Position numbers and translations under genes: made by a program. A model generated the notes under the pieces. It was not told the DNA's origin. It did not search any database and saw nothing but the letters and a program-made list of their open reading frames with translations. From positions 16,042,933 through 16,106,932 of the forward strand of contig NC_090174.1 of NCBI RefSeq assembly GCF_024679245.1: a DNA stretch of 64,000 nt, given 5' to 3'. Shown piece after piece: positions 1 to 24,007 of the stretch (positions are counted from its first letter, which is position 1; each line of letters begins with the position of its first letter). Origin of the DNA: Pseudorasbora parva. Taxonomy: Eukaryota; Chordata; Actinopteri; Cypriniformes; Gobionidae.

Positions 1-459
1 ACAAAATAATAATAGTAATTATATTGCAATACTTTTTAAATGTTTTCAAATGATATGCGATCATTTTGACATTTTAACCGAAAACTATGCGATCAGTTAG
101 ACACAAATCAAAAACTGGCATTATTGCGACTGAGAGCGCGTCTCGCACCAGTAGTGTCAATCACCTGACTGTGGGTGAAATGTGCGATTTGAACTATGAT
201 GAACATTAATATTTCTTTATGAATTTTAGCAAGCAGTTGTGTTAGAAGAAAAACATGGTCTCTAAACTGAGTCCTGAACAACGTGCGCGCTTGTCAACAT
301 GATAACTAATCCTCACCTGGTTGTGGAAGCAGCCGTGTTCAATGAGACAACACGCGAGGGGAGGGGGAACAAAGCAAGAGGCGGGAGGCGCGCGAGGCTC
401 CGCGAGCACAACACAGAGAAGGCAAACAAGCGAAGTGGAAGTGGAAGCGGAATCAGAAT

Positions 460-558
460 TAAATATAAACAATATATCGATATATACGATATGTCCAAAT
501 CCATATCGAGCTGAAAAAATATCTCGATATATTTTAAATATCGAGATATCGCCCACCC
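460..558 (-). mobile_element. hAT-like element terminus (partial)
   Basis: Read on the minus strand from 558, the sequence starts TAGGGGTGGGCGATATCTCG and continues with ATATCGAT-rich subterminal repeats. This resembles fish nonautonomous hAT ends. The other end was not found and may be off the left edge, so extent and orientation are tentative. The remainder of 1-698 is zmynd19 intron with nothing else recognised. Confidence 0.4.
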
Positions 559-698
559 CTAGGTAATTCAAACATTGCTTATTGCAGGTTTAAGGAAACT
601 TAAAGTCTTCAGTGAGGATAGAAGACGTCTAATATGGTTTTGATTTTGAATTGTTAATGGACTTTATCTGCATTGTAACAGCATTTTGTTCTTTTCAG

Positions 699-13085
<12,387 letters not shown>

Positions 13086-14410
13086 TTTCTCCCCCCCCAA
13101 CCCTAGTTTGAAAAACGAGGGTCATGGGGTGTAGGGGTGAAAACTTACTGGTAGGCCTGGGGACAATTTTGGTCGGTTGGATTGGGCCTATCGGGGGGAA
13201 AAAAACATACTTCCCAGAACTTTCACATCTCCACAACTTGCCTATGGGGATTATGGGAAATGGAGTTTTTTTTTTGTTAAGAGTGAGGTCTTAAAAGCTC
13301 CACCTGCTGCTATGGATGCGTCTGATGAAGAAAACCATGCCGTCATAACTCTTTTCTCTATGAACTGCATATGAGTATTGACAGTCATGCGCTCGCTTGT
13401 TCCATCCACCCTTCTGTCATGAAGTATTAGCCACCGAGGGACAAAACTGCTGTACAACTGATGATGGGATGGAATACGGACCTCCTCACTGTACTACCCT
13501 TCCTCCTTTTCTCCCGGTTGGACTTCGTGTGCACATAACCAAGCACAGTCACTCACCTGCCATACCCTCTACAAGTATACAGTTGATCGCTGTGCAAAAC
13601 CACACCACCAGTATTGTGTGTGCAATGCCATTTTGACTGAAGGACATGGTTGAAGTGGTTGAATGTTGTTGTTTTTTTGTTTGTTTTTTTGCTTTATGGG
13701 AATTTTGGGGGGTGGTGTTGGGAATATGCCACCTTTGGGAGGCAGTGTCACTTCTCCTGTCTGCCTGTTTTTGAAATGCATTACAATCTTATTTACTCTT
13801 CCCACTCGTCATGTTTAGTTTCACTTACCATAACAAGCACTCAGTTTAGAGGGATGTCCTGGGAAAAACTTGAAAACCCACATGGAAAGTTGACTGATTC
13901 ATGTTGTCAGTGTGTACTTGGATAACATTTTCATTTGGGTCCCAGTCATTCAACGATTTGTCTTCTTGTTTGTCTTAAATTCTTTGTCAAAATGAGTTTA
14001 ACTTATGAATTTTGTTTCACTTTTTTAGAATTTTTACATCTTGATACAGAAATGTGCACATATGTTCCAAGTGTGTCTTCCTCTTATGTCAAGGGCAACT
14101 CTACCAAACTGTGACGCGCGCACACAAATAAGCATGTATAATGATGCATACATGTGATGTTTGTCTGTGTTCGTATTCCGAATAATTTATCTGGTTGGGG
14201 TTGAACACTGTGCACTGAATATCCTCACTTTGATTCTTGTTCTTTTCTGAGAAATGGGAGTCTGGGGTAGGTTGGTGTCTGTTCTTTTTATTTTTTTCTA
14301 AGCTATTACCATACAAACATTAAATGCATAAATATGTGAATGGACATAGTTTGTGATAACTGTCCATCGCGTCACTGTAAAATATAAGAATAAAATTAAT
14401 GAAATAAAAT
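13086..14410 (+). other. zmynd19: zmynd19 3' UTR (inferred)
   Basis: Sequence after the TGA at 13083-13085 lacks any convincing coding frame. The first consensus polyadenylation hexamers (AATAAA) appear at 14389-14394 and 14403-14408. The extent is inferred from those signals; no transcript evidence is available. The short open frames here overlap one another on both strands and are not believable genes. Confidence 0.5.
14389..14408 (+). terminator. zmynd19: tandem AATAAA polyadenylation signals of zmynd19
   Basis: Two AATAAA hexamers occur 14 bp apart, about 1.3 kb after the zmynd19 stop codon. They are the best candidates for its 3' end. A TG-rich stretch that could act as a downstream element follows. 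Confidence 0.45.
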
Positions 14411-15050
14411 CTCAAATGTGTAAAGGTTAATTTGGTTGGAAAGTGTCTGTTTTGCACATATGTTCTCTTTTGAGCGATGACTATTAAGATGTTCGCATTC
14501 TGCATAACTTTGAATCATTTTGATATGAGTGCCATTAAAGGTGAAGTCAAAGGTCAAAAACAAGCTTTAAAAAGTACAATTAAGGACCGTGTATAAAACT
14601 TAATTTCGATCATTTGATCTAATATTCTTTGAAATTTAACTTTAATTTTGTTCTTTTATGAACTTAATGTCACTTGGTTTATATTATGAACTGTAATGTG
14701 GTATAGAACCTGAATGACTTTCTATTTTGAAAAATATATTTACCACAGTTCAGTGGAAAAATGTCATGATTTTGTTCTTTGTTATGAAAAAAAGACATTA
14801 TGAAAAGTTATCTATAAAATCATTATGAGCGTTTTTTCATTGCGAGATATTACCAGAAACTTTATCATGAGATGTTGTCATATTTTAGCTAAATAGTATA
14901 ACATTACTCGTTTGGCGGAAACTTGTTTCCATTGTTGTTAATCTATAAAACAAACAATTTAATCTATATAAAAAAAGTAAATTGCCCAAATTATTGTCTT
15001 CTGCCCAATTAAAGAAAGCCAATTGGATGGTATACGTTTGAGTAACATTA
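14411..15050. other. intergenic spacer downstream of zmynd19
   Basis: AT-rich sequence without inverted repeats, splice-bounded frames or recognisable elements. I see nothing to annotate. Confidence 0.4.
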
Positions 15051-16631
15051 TATCCTCCTGGGACCCAGAAAAAAAATGTTTTTTCGAATTTTGTATTTTT
15101 TCATGCCATTTTTTTTGAAAAATTATAGTGTATTAATATGTTATGTCCTCTGTAGTTGACACCAGGACTCAGTTGTTAAAAAAAAAGTAATGAAATGAAA
15201 TTGCATGTAGCCTATAGGCAAAAAAAAAGGGATTTATTTTTAATTTACGAAGTTTCAGGATTTAAAAAAAAAAAAAATACTTTTTTTAAAGATGATTCTA
15301 AGCTATGTTAAGAAATATATAACTGAATGCTTTGACATTTATACAATATGTGGGTAAAATGTCCATACCTGGATTTTCCCATTCAATACAATGTATCGAT
15401 ACACTGCATCTAATTTGCATATTATTGTATTCTTGGTGCAACATGTAATGAAAAAAAGAAGTGTAATAATGGGAGTAATAATTGGCAACATTTTCATAAT
15501 AATATGTAATATTTCATAGGAATATTGATATATAATTTATTTCCCTATTTACTTGTTGTGTCTCCAAGATTTATGTCCTCTACAGTGGACATTTATGAAA
15601 TCAATGACCTGTTTTTTTTAACAAAAAGTCCTATTTTGATTAGAAACCCCATAGCGTTTTCCTGAGATGTTGATTTATAGCAAACTATTTGAAAATTAAA
15701 GGTGCACTATGTAGTATTTTTGCAGTAAAATATCCAAAAACTACTAGGCCGGTGTTATATATTTTGTTCAGTTGAGTACCTACAATATCCTAAATGTTTC
15801 CAACTATTTGAAAATTGTGAGAAAATTGCTATTTTAACTAAGTACCGGGACGTTTCAGCATTGCGTTTGAGGGAGTCGCCTGTCAATTGCGTCATATCGG
15901 CACTGCCCTTGGTTTCGGGTTTTATTTGGCAGGAGCGCTTTACTCTTAGCAGTGTGAACAAGTAAACGCACAGAGTCATAACATCATTTTAAACACACTT
16001 TAATGTATCTAATATGATAAACAGAGCTCTATTACCTCATAATCATAACCGGAAGAGCGGATCAGTGCAGGCGTCCAGCGAATGTGTCCCGTCCTGTCAT
16101 AATAAAAGTCCCGGTATTTGCGAGGCGGGTATTTGTTTAACAATCACTCCAGCAGCTGTGCTCAGGTCCACAACACTCGGTCCTGCTCTGCTTTACACTA
16201 CAGTAACGTTAATAACCGCATGCATGAACGTGATTTCTGCCCGAGTCCAATTTTCCACCGGCTGTGATGTGAAGACCACATGTCCCAAGATGCTACGCTC
16301 AAACTTTGCGTCATCAAACTACGCATTTGTTTTGAATAGGCGCCCTCCAGTGGACGAAAAGTTGCATAGTGCACCTTTAATCAGATTTAAATTATAATTA
16401 CAAAATATCATATTTTCTTTAGAGTGCTAAACATTAATGTCAGCCACTTTTAAAGACCAAGAAGTTGTTGTCCTGGTGAAACCTCCAAATATTTGTTATC
16501 TGTGCAAAGCCCTGAATGTGCTCTTTACAGGACATTCAGACTCAAAACTGTGATGAGTATGATGCCACAGAAACTCACTAAAATATAATGTCCACTACAG
16601 TGGACAAAAGTCTACGGGTCCTAGGAGGATA
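15051..16631. mobile_element. terminal-inverted-repeat element, family unassigned
   Basis: The left end TATCCTCCTGGGACCC and the inverted right end TATCCTCCTAGGACCC match at 15 of 16 positions. A motif like GTCCTCTACAGTGGAC recurs near 15150, 15575 and 16590. Target duplication could not be defined. A TTAA-flanked MITE lies inside. Confidence 0.6.
15700..16376. mobile_element. TTAA-flanked MITE nested in the 15051-16631 element
   Basis: TTAA at 15696-15699 and 16377-16380 borders ends AGGTGCACTATG and, inverted, AGGTGCACTATG, identical over 12 bp. TTAA targets are used by piggyBac and Kolobok groups. The frames inside are small and unsupported. Length 677 bp. Confidence 0.75.
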
Positions 16632-17241
16632 TGATAAACATTATATTGGTGTTGCTGTATAGGTTGAAGTCCTCGTGTACAAACTCAAAAGAAGCAGTTC
16701 ATGTCAGTTTAATGTGTTTCTAAAGAGGATGTCGAGAATAAGCCAGATTCACCAAACAAACAGATTCACCGTGGGAACCGGAGGGGTGGTTGTTTCATTC
16801 ACTGCATCTACAGAGTCAAATGTTTTTAAAACTTCTCGACTCCTCTTTAACAAGCAGTTTCGTTTGTTTTGAAAAACACGTGTTTCGCTTAAAAAGTCGC
16901 TGTCAAGATATAAACGAGGCCAGATGGATTGTTAGAGGATATTGTGTATTTTATTTTTCGTGCCGAGCATTGTTGGAATAACAATTTTATTTATCAAAAG
17001 ACCCAACTGCGTGCTGTCTGGTGAGTGGGAAAAATATTATTTCACAAAAGGTTGATGTTTTGTGCATGGTATTGTTACAATGATATGTTTTATACTGTTA
17101 TATTTTTGGAAGTGCTGTGTAGGCTAAATATCAAAGATGCATGAATTTCATTAGGCAGTGACACATTAAGGATGGTATTTTGGGCATACCTTTTTATATA
17201 TATTACATTTTTAAACTTGTTTTTAACTTTGCAAATAACCA
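16632..17241 (+). other. intergenic stretch with possible 5' exon
   Basis: Not obviously repetitive. A donor-like CTG/GTGAGTGGG lies near 17020 after a stretch with a 66-codon open frame (16675-16872) that I do not recognise. It could hold a noncoding first exon of the armadillo-like gene. That is only a guess based on position and the donor-like site. Confidence 0.2.
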
Positions 17242-17543
17242 CAGGTCCTTCTCAAAAATTAGCATATTGTGAGTTCATTATCTTCCATAATGTAATGATA
17301 AAAATTAAAGTTTCATATATTTTAGATTCATTGCACTCCAACTGAAATATTTCAGGTCTTTTATTGTTTTAATACAGATGATTTTGGCACACAGATCTAA
17401 AAAAATAGCATATCATGAAAAGGTTCTCTAAACGAGCTATTAACCTAATCATCTGAATCAACTAATTAACTCTAAACACCTGCAAAAGATTCCTGAGGCT
17501 TTTAAAAACTCCCAGCATGGTTCATTACTCAAAACTGCAATCA

Positions 17544-18347
17544 TGGGTAAGACTGCCGACCTGACTACTGTCCAGAAGGCCATCACTGACACCCTCAAGC
17601 AAGAGGGTAAGACACAGAAAGAAATTTCTGAACGAATAGGCTGTTCCCAGAGTGCTGTATCAAGGCACCTCAGTGGGAAGTCTGTGGGAAGGAAAAAGTG
17701 TGGCAAAAAACGCTGCACAACGAGAAGAGGTGACCGGACCCTGAGGAAGATTGTGGAGAAGGACCGATTCCAGACCTTGGGGGACCTGCGGAAGCAGTGG
17801 ACTGAGTCTGGAGTAGAAACATCCAGAGCCACCGTGCACAGGCGTGTGCAGGAAATGGGCTACAGGTGCCACATTCCCCAGGTCAAGCCACTTTTGGGCT
17901 ACAGAGAAGCAGCACTGGACTGTTGCTCAGTGGTCCAAAGTACTTTTTTCGGATGAAAGCAAATTTTGCATGTTATTCGGAAATCAAGGTGCCAGAGCCT
18001 GGAGGAAGACTGGGGGTGAAGGAAATGCCAAAATGAAGTCCAGTGTCAAGTATGATGGTCTGGGGTGCCATGTCAGCTGCTGGTGTTGGTCCACTGTTTT
18101 ATCAAGGGCAGGGTCAGTGCAGCTAGCTATCAGGAGATTTTGGAGCACGTCATGCTTCTATCTGCTGAAAAGCTTTATGGAGATTTTGTTTTTCAGCACG
18201 ACCTGCCACCTGCTCACAGTGCCAAAACCACTGGTAAATGGTTTACTGCCCATGGTATTACTGTGCTCAATTGGCAGGCTGATTGCCTCCATGCCACGCC
18301 GCATTAAAGCAGTCATTTCTGCAAAAGGATTCCCGACCAAGTATTGA
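17544..18347 (+). pseudogene. dead Tc1 transposase
   Basis: It opens MGKTADLTTVQKAITDTLKQ and contains a helix-turn-helix (KEISERIGCSQSAVSRHLSG) typical of Tc1 proteins. A frameshift near 17900 moves the reading frame. SDESKF near 17955 holds the first catalytic Asp and QHDLPPAH near 18196 the second. The segment that should hold the catalytic Glu (family motif PDLNPIE) is missing: the frame passes from VLNWQA straight to the C-terminal LIASMPRRIKAV region. It therefore cannot encode an active DD34E enzyme. Confidence 0.85.
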
Positions 18348-18360
18348 GTGAGTGCATAAC

Positions 18361-21002
18361 TAGGGTTGGGCATTGAGAACTGGTTCTAACTTGGAACCGT
18401 TTTAAAAATAACGATGCCATTGGAATTGTTTAGAAAATTAGTTTTCGGTTCCGATCATCGGTTCGAAGCGCGCAACATTTGGTTTCCATGGCCACCTGAT
18501 TTCCGGTGCGTGCGTGCGCGCCCGCTTGTTCTTTTAGCCGGCACGGGGCTCTCTAAAGTATGGATTTGCACAGTTGCACAGTGCAACTAGTGTTGTCAAA
18601 AATATCGATACTGATATATCTGAAAAGATACGATAGCCTACTCAGTTTCTACAGTATCGATCCCAGCTGCACTCTCTTCTCCTCTCCGACCGGCCATCAG
18701 CGAGTTGACACGCAGCATATTCTCACTCAGCCCAGTTAACCCTCTGAACATGGCGAACGCGCGTTCTGCTGGACTTTTCCTCATGACAGCGTGTTAGTGT
18801 TAGTATTAGTGTGTGAGCGGTCTGAATTTCGCTCGGGATTGCACATAATTCTACTAATCCCCGCAGATGTCGAGCTCACATCATAAGCAAACACACACAC
18901 ACACCGTTATAAAGCCCCCTCTGACATACAAGTGCAAATATTTGCTTCTTTTTCCAGCTTATTATTGGTCAAATACACACACACACAAAAAATCTCAGTG
19001 CACATCTTGAAGAGTATTAATGTAAACACAATCATAAACAGTTCAGGAAGAAATGAAGAATGAGTAACAGGAACAGTGTTCAGGATCCATGAGTGCGGCA
19101 GAACTTTCTTAAAGGGACAGCAGTTATTCAAAGTCAAACTACAGAAAAACAAACGATCGCACTGCTCTTCACTGATCAACTTGTGTAACTTTGGGGGTGG
19201 GGGGGGGGGATGCTGTTTCATACATACTGAGCTTTTTACACTGTTAAAGACTTGGATTCCCATCCTAAACATAGACACAATTTCAAAAACTAATGTTGGA
19301 CGTTTGATGGAGTATTTCTGTGTCAAAAATACTCCTTCCGGTTTCTCACAAGTTTCGGAGAGTTTTTTTTCGAGTATGGGTTGGCTTGACGTTAATAGAG
19401 CGGAAGGTCCTTGTATGGGCCGTACGGGCACTTCTCCCAGTAGGGTGCGCGCACGTGACTAGAGCGAGAGAGGAAATGCACGCACATAAACACTCTCTCA
19501 GGTGCAGATCCAGTCGTTGTTATAGTCCGCGCCGCGCTCCACTTTATTCCTATGGGTGACATCAAGTGACTTCAACGCTTCAGCAAAGCATTCCGGGAAG
19601 GCAGCGCTGCATTTGAACCGATTTGAACGCAGAAATGGCGGGAAGCTTCACATCGCTTCAGTCGCGCCGCAAAGTGGATTTCCACGGTCACTGCTGTCAC
19701 AGGACTTCACCAAATCATACCAAAGAAGTGTGTTTTTGACGGAGCGGTCCCAGCGATAAAGGTTCGGTCCTGCTTTGGAAGCAGTTGGTGAGTAAAACTG
19801 CTTCAAATGTCTATGCAGTTGGCTACATCAGTAAACGACACAATCGCATGCTTCGTCATTCAAATGCTCTAACGTTACTCCATTGTTATTCTATGTATGA
19901 CGTTACACTAGTCTGACATGCAAAACCGTTTTGCTTGCTGCTACTGCTAAGGTTTAGTCGCATACAATAGTCCATAAACCGAATCATGTCCTCATAAACT
20001 GAGAGTAAACACACACAAATGTTGACTAAATACAGTACATACCACAGAGACGGACGTCCTGCTGTTGCTGTTTCTCCTGTTCAATTTATTTCAACCTCCA
20101 AATGTGATTCTGGATCATTATCTGTATTAGCTGAGATCGATAGCCATGGGTTTCTCCACGCATGAGGACGCCACCGCTTTGTTGTACTCGTCATTCTTTA
20201 GCTCCGCCCACACGATACGCCTCCAGGCGCTCGTTTTTTTCCGGTACAGCCCATATTTCTTTTATAAATATAATAAAACTAAAGACTTTTCGGAGATATG
20301 AAGGATGCAATACTACTCCATAGGTACTCAAGATTGACATGAGATTGACTGAAACTGAGTGTCCCCCCCCCCCCTTTAATGGTTTCATATGAAGCTATTT
20401 AATTTTTTACAAAAAACATTATCCAATGTTATTTTATATTGAATTAGCCTACTTTGCGTTTTTTATTCAGTTTCTTACCTGAATGTTAGACCTACCTGAA
20501 AAAAATAAAGCAGTCTATTTCATTTGTATCTTTTATTCTATTGCATTTATTTGTGCTATATGTTTATTTGTTCTTATTTTATTACTGTTTATTCGTCTTT
20601 TTTAATTCAATTTACCATTCAAAATCAAGCTTCCTTGTGCTGAGTGTAACCTATTGCAACACAATTACCCCGTTGTAAAAAATACATTGAGTTAGCAAAT
20701 ATGTGTGAGAATTTTTATAGTAATTGATCAATGTTTATATATGAGAAAAAGCTTAAATGCTTTATCATATAAAGTGAATTTTTGATGACAGACAAAAAAA
20801 AATGTATATAAAAAATATGTAATTGACAGTATATGCAGCGTTCCCACCCCCATGGAATTTAAAATAGCATTGAATATCGATGTGACATGTTTTGACTCCA
20901 CCCCCCAAAGAATCGGAATCGAGAATCGAAAAGAACCGGAATCGAAAGTAAGAATTGGAATCGGAATCAGAATCGTTCAAATCAAAACGATGCCCAACCA
21001 TA
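18361..21002. mobile_element. nonautonomous hAT element nested in Tc1
   Basis: TGCATAAC is repeated at 18353-18360 and 21003-21010. The ends are TAGGGTTGGGCAT and, inverted, TATGGTTGGGCAT. Subterminal regions are rich in GGAACCG, GAATCG and related motifs. The interior includes another hAT-like end near 18588 (TAGTGTTGTCAAAAATATCG) and a GC-richer stretch, 19550-19790, ending in a donor-like GTTG/GTGAGTAA that may be a leftover promoter exon. No transposase domain was recognised. Confidence 0.8.
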
Positions 21003-21270
21003 TGCATAACTGAACATAATTATTTGAAGGTTGACTTTTTTTTATATTAAAAACACTTTTCTTTTATTGGTCGGATGAAATATGCTAATTTTTTGAGATA
21101 GGAATTTGGGGTTTTCATGAGCTGTATGCCAAAATCATCAGTTTTAAAACTATAAAAGACCTGAAATATTTCAGTTGGTATGCAATGAATCTAAAATATA
21201 TGAAAGTTTAATTTTTATCATTACATTATGGAAAATAATGAACTTTATCACAATATGCTAATTTTTGAAA

Positions 21271-21362
21271 GTAAATAAACAGTTAACTGGAGCCATTGAC
21301 TTCCATAGTATTTTTTTTCCCCTACTATGGAAGTCAATGGCTTCAGTTAACTGTTTGTTTAC
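21271..21362. repeat. near-perfect 40-bp hairpin
   Basis: Arms 21271-21310 and 21323-21362 are complementary except for two positions; the loop is 12 bases, T- and C-rich. The arm contains CCATTGACTTCCATAGTA, a phrase I associate with fish repetitive DNA. The following sequence to about 21490, ending GTGAACTATCCCTTTAA, looks like the remaining end of a TTAA-type element. Confidence 0.85.
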
Positions 21363-22654
21363 TGACATTCTTCAAAATATCTTCCCTTGTGTTCAGATGA
21401 AGAAAGAAACTCATACAGGTTTGAAACAACTTGAGGGTGAGTAAAGAATGATAGAATTTTCATTTTAAAGTGAACTATCCCTTTAATAAAAATGCAGAAT
21501 ATTGACACCACTGGCCAATTACTGTTAATGTATGTATGAACTACTATTGCATAAAACTCAAAAAAACTGATATCATAAAACTGATATTATACATCAAATT
21601 CTCATGGTCTCAAGATTTCAATCTGTTCCTTCACATTTATTAATGGTTTTGTACACTTAAATCACATATACAAACATGAGTGATCTACTGTTCCTAAAAA
21701 AAGTTTTACGACTACAAAAATTATTAGTACTTTTTATGAATGCGTTTACAGTCATGTACATTAAACAAAGAGACTGAAACTTTTGAGAATTCTGTCTTTC
21801 TGCTCAAACCAAACTCAAAGTTACTTGGAGCACCTTATTGTCAATCTCAGACTGTTTCACCATTAATAATTTTACTTTAAATTAGGATGCAATGCTTGAT
21901 AAATACTTAATTATCTAGGAAACCTCAGCCCTGAAAAGACAACACAAGTCATTAGAAACGGTCACCTCAGTAACAGCGACAGTCTATTGTACTGTGCCTA
22001 TGAAGTTCGATTTATGGGAGTCATCTTGCTCAGCTCTTTTGACCTCTTCCAAATGCAGTCCTTTGAGAGGTCAAAGCATAATGAGTGTCTTTATCACTGC
22101 CGAAAGGGTGGAATGATTTAAGACAAGGCACTGGCTGGATTTTGCCTTTCTATTGAAACAGTGTCCTCAGGTTGAACTCAAACCCAGAGAGGAACAGTTC
22201 GTGTCTGCTGAGGTAAAGATGGCCTCTTCTGTATATCTGTAACCATGAGTAATGAAGCACATTTAGAGTGTTTTGTAACAAGTACTCACTTCCTTACTGA
22301 CTTTCATATGCCACACAAAGTTCAAACAAAATAATAGCTTGACATTCATCACTGAAACATTTTTATTTTGTGTTTTTGCCTGAGAAATAAAAAAATCCAG
22401 TCCACAATTACATTTTATATTAAAAATCAGTCATTTTGTGCCCCCCCCCCCCCCACCACCAAATCAGTGACATCATTTATGAAAATGTCAATTAAAGAGT
22501 TAAAATCCTGATTAAAAAAAAAAAAAAAAAAATTTTTTATCGGAACTGAATTTTTTTTTATCTGATACATTTTTACAGCAGTTTAATTTAGTGGCTGTTT
22601 TCAGCCATGAGGGTAACGAAAGGGTAGTGAATTGGAGGGATGCACATTGGGGAA
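21363..22654. other. intergenic stretch upstream of the armadillo-like exons
   Basis: It includes a repeat tail to about 21490, a poly-C run (about 22441-22455) and a poly-A run (about 22514-22531). The part at 21911-22150 is less AT-rich and has two overlapping open + frames, discussed as a finding. No exon can be affirmed. Confidence 0.35.
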
Positions 22655-23757
22655 ATGCATTAAGGGATGTGGTCCTGGTTAGGACAATCTCCTGAACTCC
22701 AATCTTAATGTCAGAATGGGAAAGAAGACTTAAGCCATTTTGAGCGTGGCATGGTTGTTGGTCCCAGACGGGGCCAAGTATTTCACAATCTGTTCAGTTA
22801 CTGGGATTTCTAGGGTTTACAAAAAATGGTGTGAAAAGGGAAAAATATCCAGTATGCCGCAGTCCTGTGGGCGAAAATGCCTTGTTGATGCTAGAGGTCA
22901 GAGGAGAAGGGGCCGACTGATTAGCAACTTTGACTGAAATAGCTACTTGTTACAACTGAGGTACGCAGAAAAGCTTTTGTGAAGCTACAGCACGCACAAC
23001 CTTGAGGCGGATGGACTACAACAGCAGAAGACCCCACCGGGTACCACTCATCTCCACTACAAATAGGAAAAAGAGGCTAACATTTTGCACGAGCTCACCA
23101 AAATTGGACAGATGAAGACTGGAAAAATGTTGCCTGGTCTGATGAGCCTTGATTTCTGTTGAGACATTCAGATGGAATTTGGTCAGAATTCGGCGTAAAC
23201 AGAATGAGAACATGGATCCATCATGCCTTGTTACCACTGTGCAGGCTGTTGTTGTTGGTGTAATGGTGTGGGGGATGTTTTCTTGGCACACTTTAGGCCC
23301 CTTAGTGCCAATTGGACATTGTTTAAATGCCATGGCCTACCTGAGCATTGTTTCTGACCATGTCCCTCTCCCTTTATGACCACCATACCCATCCTCTGAT
23401 GGCTACTTCCAGCAGGATAATGCTCCATGTCACAAAGCTTGAATCATTTCAAATTTGTTTCTTGAACATGACAATGAGTTCACTGTACTACAATGGCCCT
23501 CACAGTCACCAGATCTCAACCCAATAGAGCATCTTTGGTATGTGGTGGAACGGGAGCTTCGTGCCCTGGATGTGCATCCCACAAATCTCCATCAGCTGCA
23601 AGATGCTATCCTATCAATATGGGCCAACATTTCTAAAGAATGCTTTCAGCACCTTGCTGAATCAATGCCACGTAGAATTAAGGCAGTTCAGCGAAAGGGG
23701 GTCAAACACAGTATTAGTATGGTGTTGCTAATAATCCTTTAGGTAAGGGTGTATTAG
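22655..23757 (+). mobile_element. decayed Tc1-like copy, family B
   Basis: It has strong similarity to the copy at 44424-45579. Tc1 transposase pieces are spread over three frames: FEHGMVVG-type start near 22740, then [16 protein letters not shown] (catalytic Glu region) near 23490, and the end SMPRRIKAV near 23680. Both terminal repeats are incomplete. Many stops and shifts make it inactive. Confidence 0.8.
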
Positions 23758-24007
23758 ATTAATCGTTGTTGTTGTTATTCACATAAGTGGACAGCAAACT
23801 GATTTTAAGGTTATTTTACACTAATAAATAATCATAAAACAGGAGAAAAAAACATCTAATAGAGTAGCAAAGATTGAGGGATCAAGTAACCACCTAGAAT
23901 ATGCAGAACTTGCAGTGGAAAGTGGTCATCACAAATGTAAAATGGTCCTGCAGTGTTGAGTCAATAGACCAGTTATGTGCAGTTTTGTTCTGTGTGTGTT
24001 TGTGCAG

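Larger units (their letters stand above)
17242..21269 (+). mobile_element. Tc1-like transposon split by an hAT insertion
   Basis: The left terminal repeat starts CAGGTCCTTCTCAAAAATTA. The matching right repeat, inverted, occupies about 21030-21269 (shared AATTAGCATATTGTGA-type and TGAAATATTTCAG motifs) and is broken just before its tip. A 2642-bp hAT element sits between the transposase remnant and the right repeat. Without it the element would be about 1.4 kb, normal for Tc1. Confidence 0.8.

Noticed and set aside
242..571. 109-codon minus frame and overlapping plus frames at the left edge
   Set aside because: They run through the TATCGATA-rich hAT end with overlapping frames on both strands. 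None matches the missing N-terminal exon of zmynd19.
18907..19462. 174-codon minus frame and 128-codon plus frame within the hAT element
   Set aside because: They overlap on opposite strands, contain low-complexity runs from the G-rich tract near 19200, and show no transposase or BED-finger motif.
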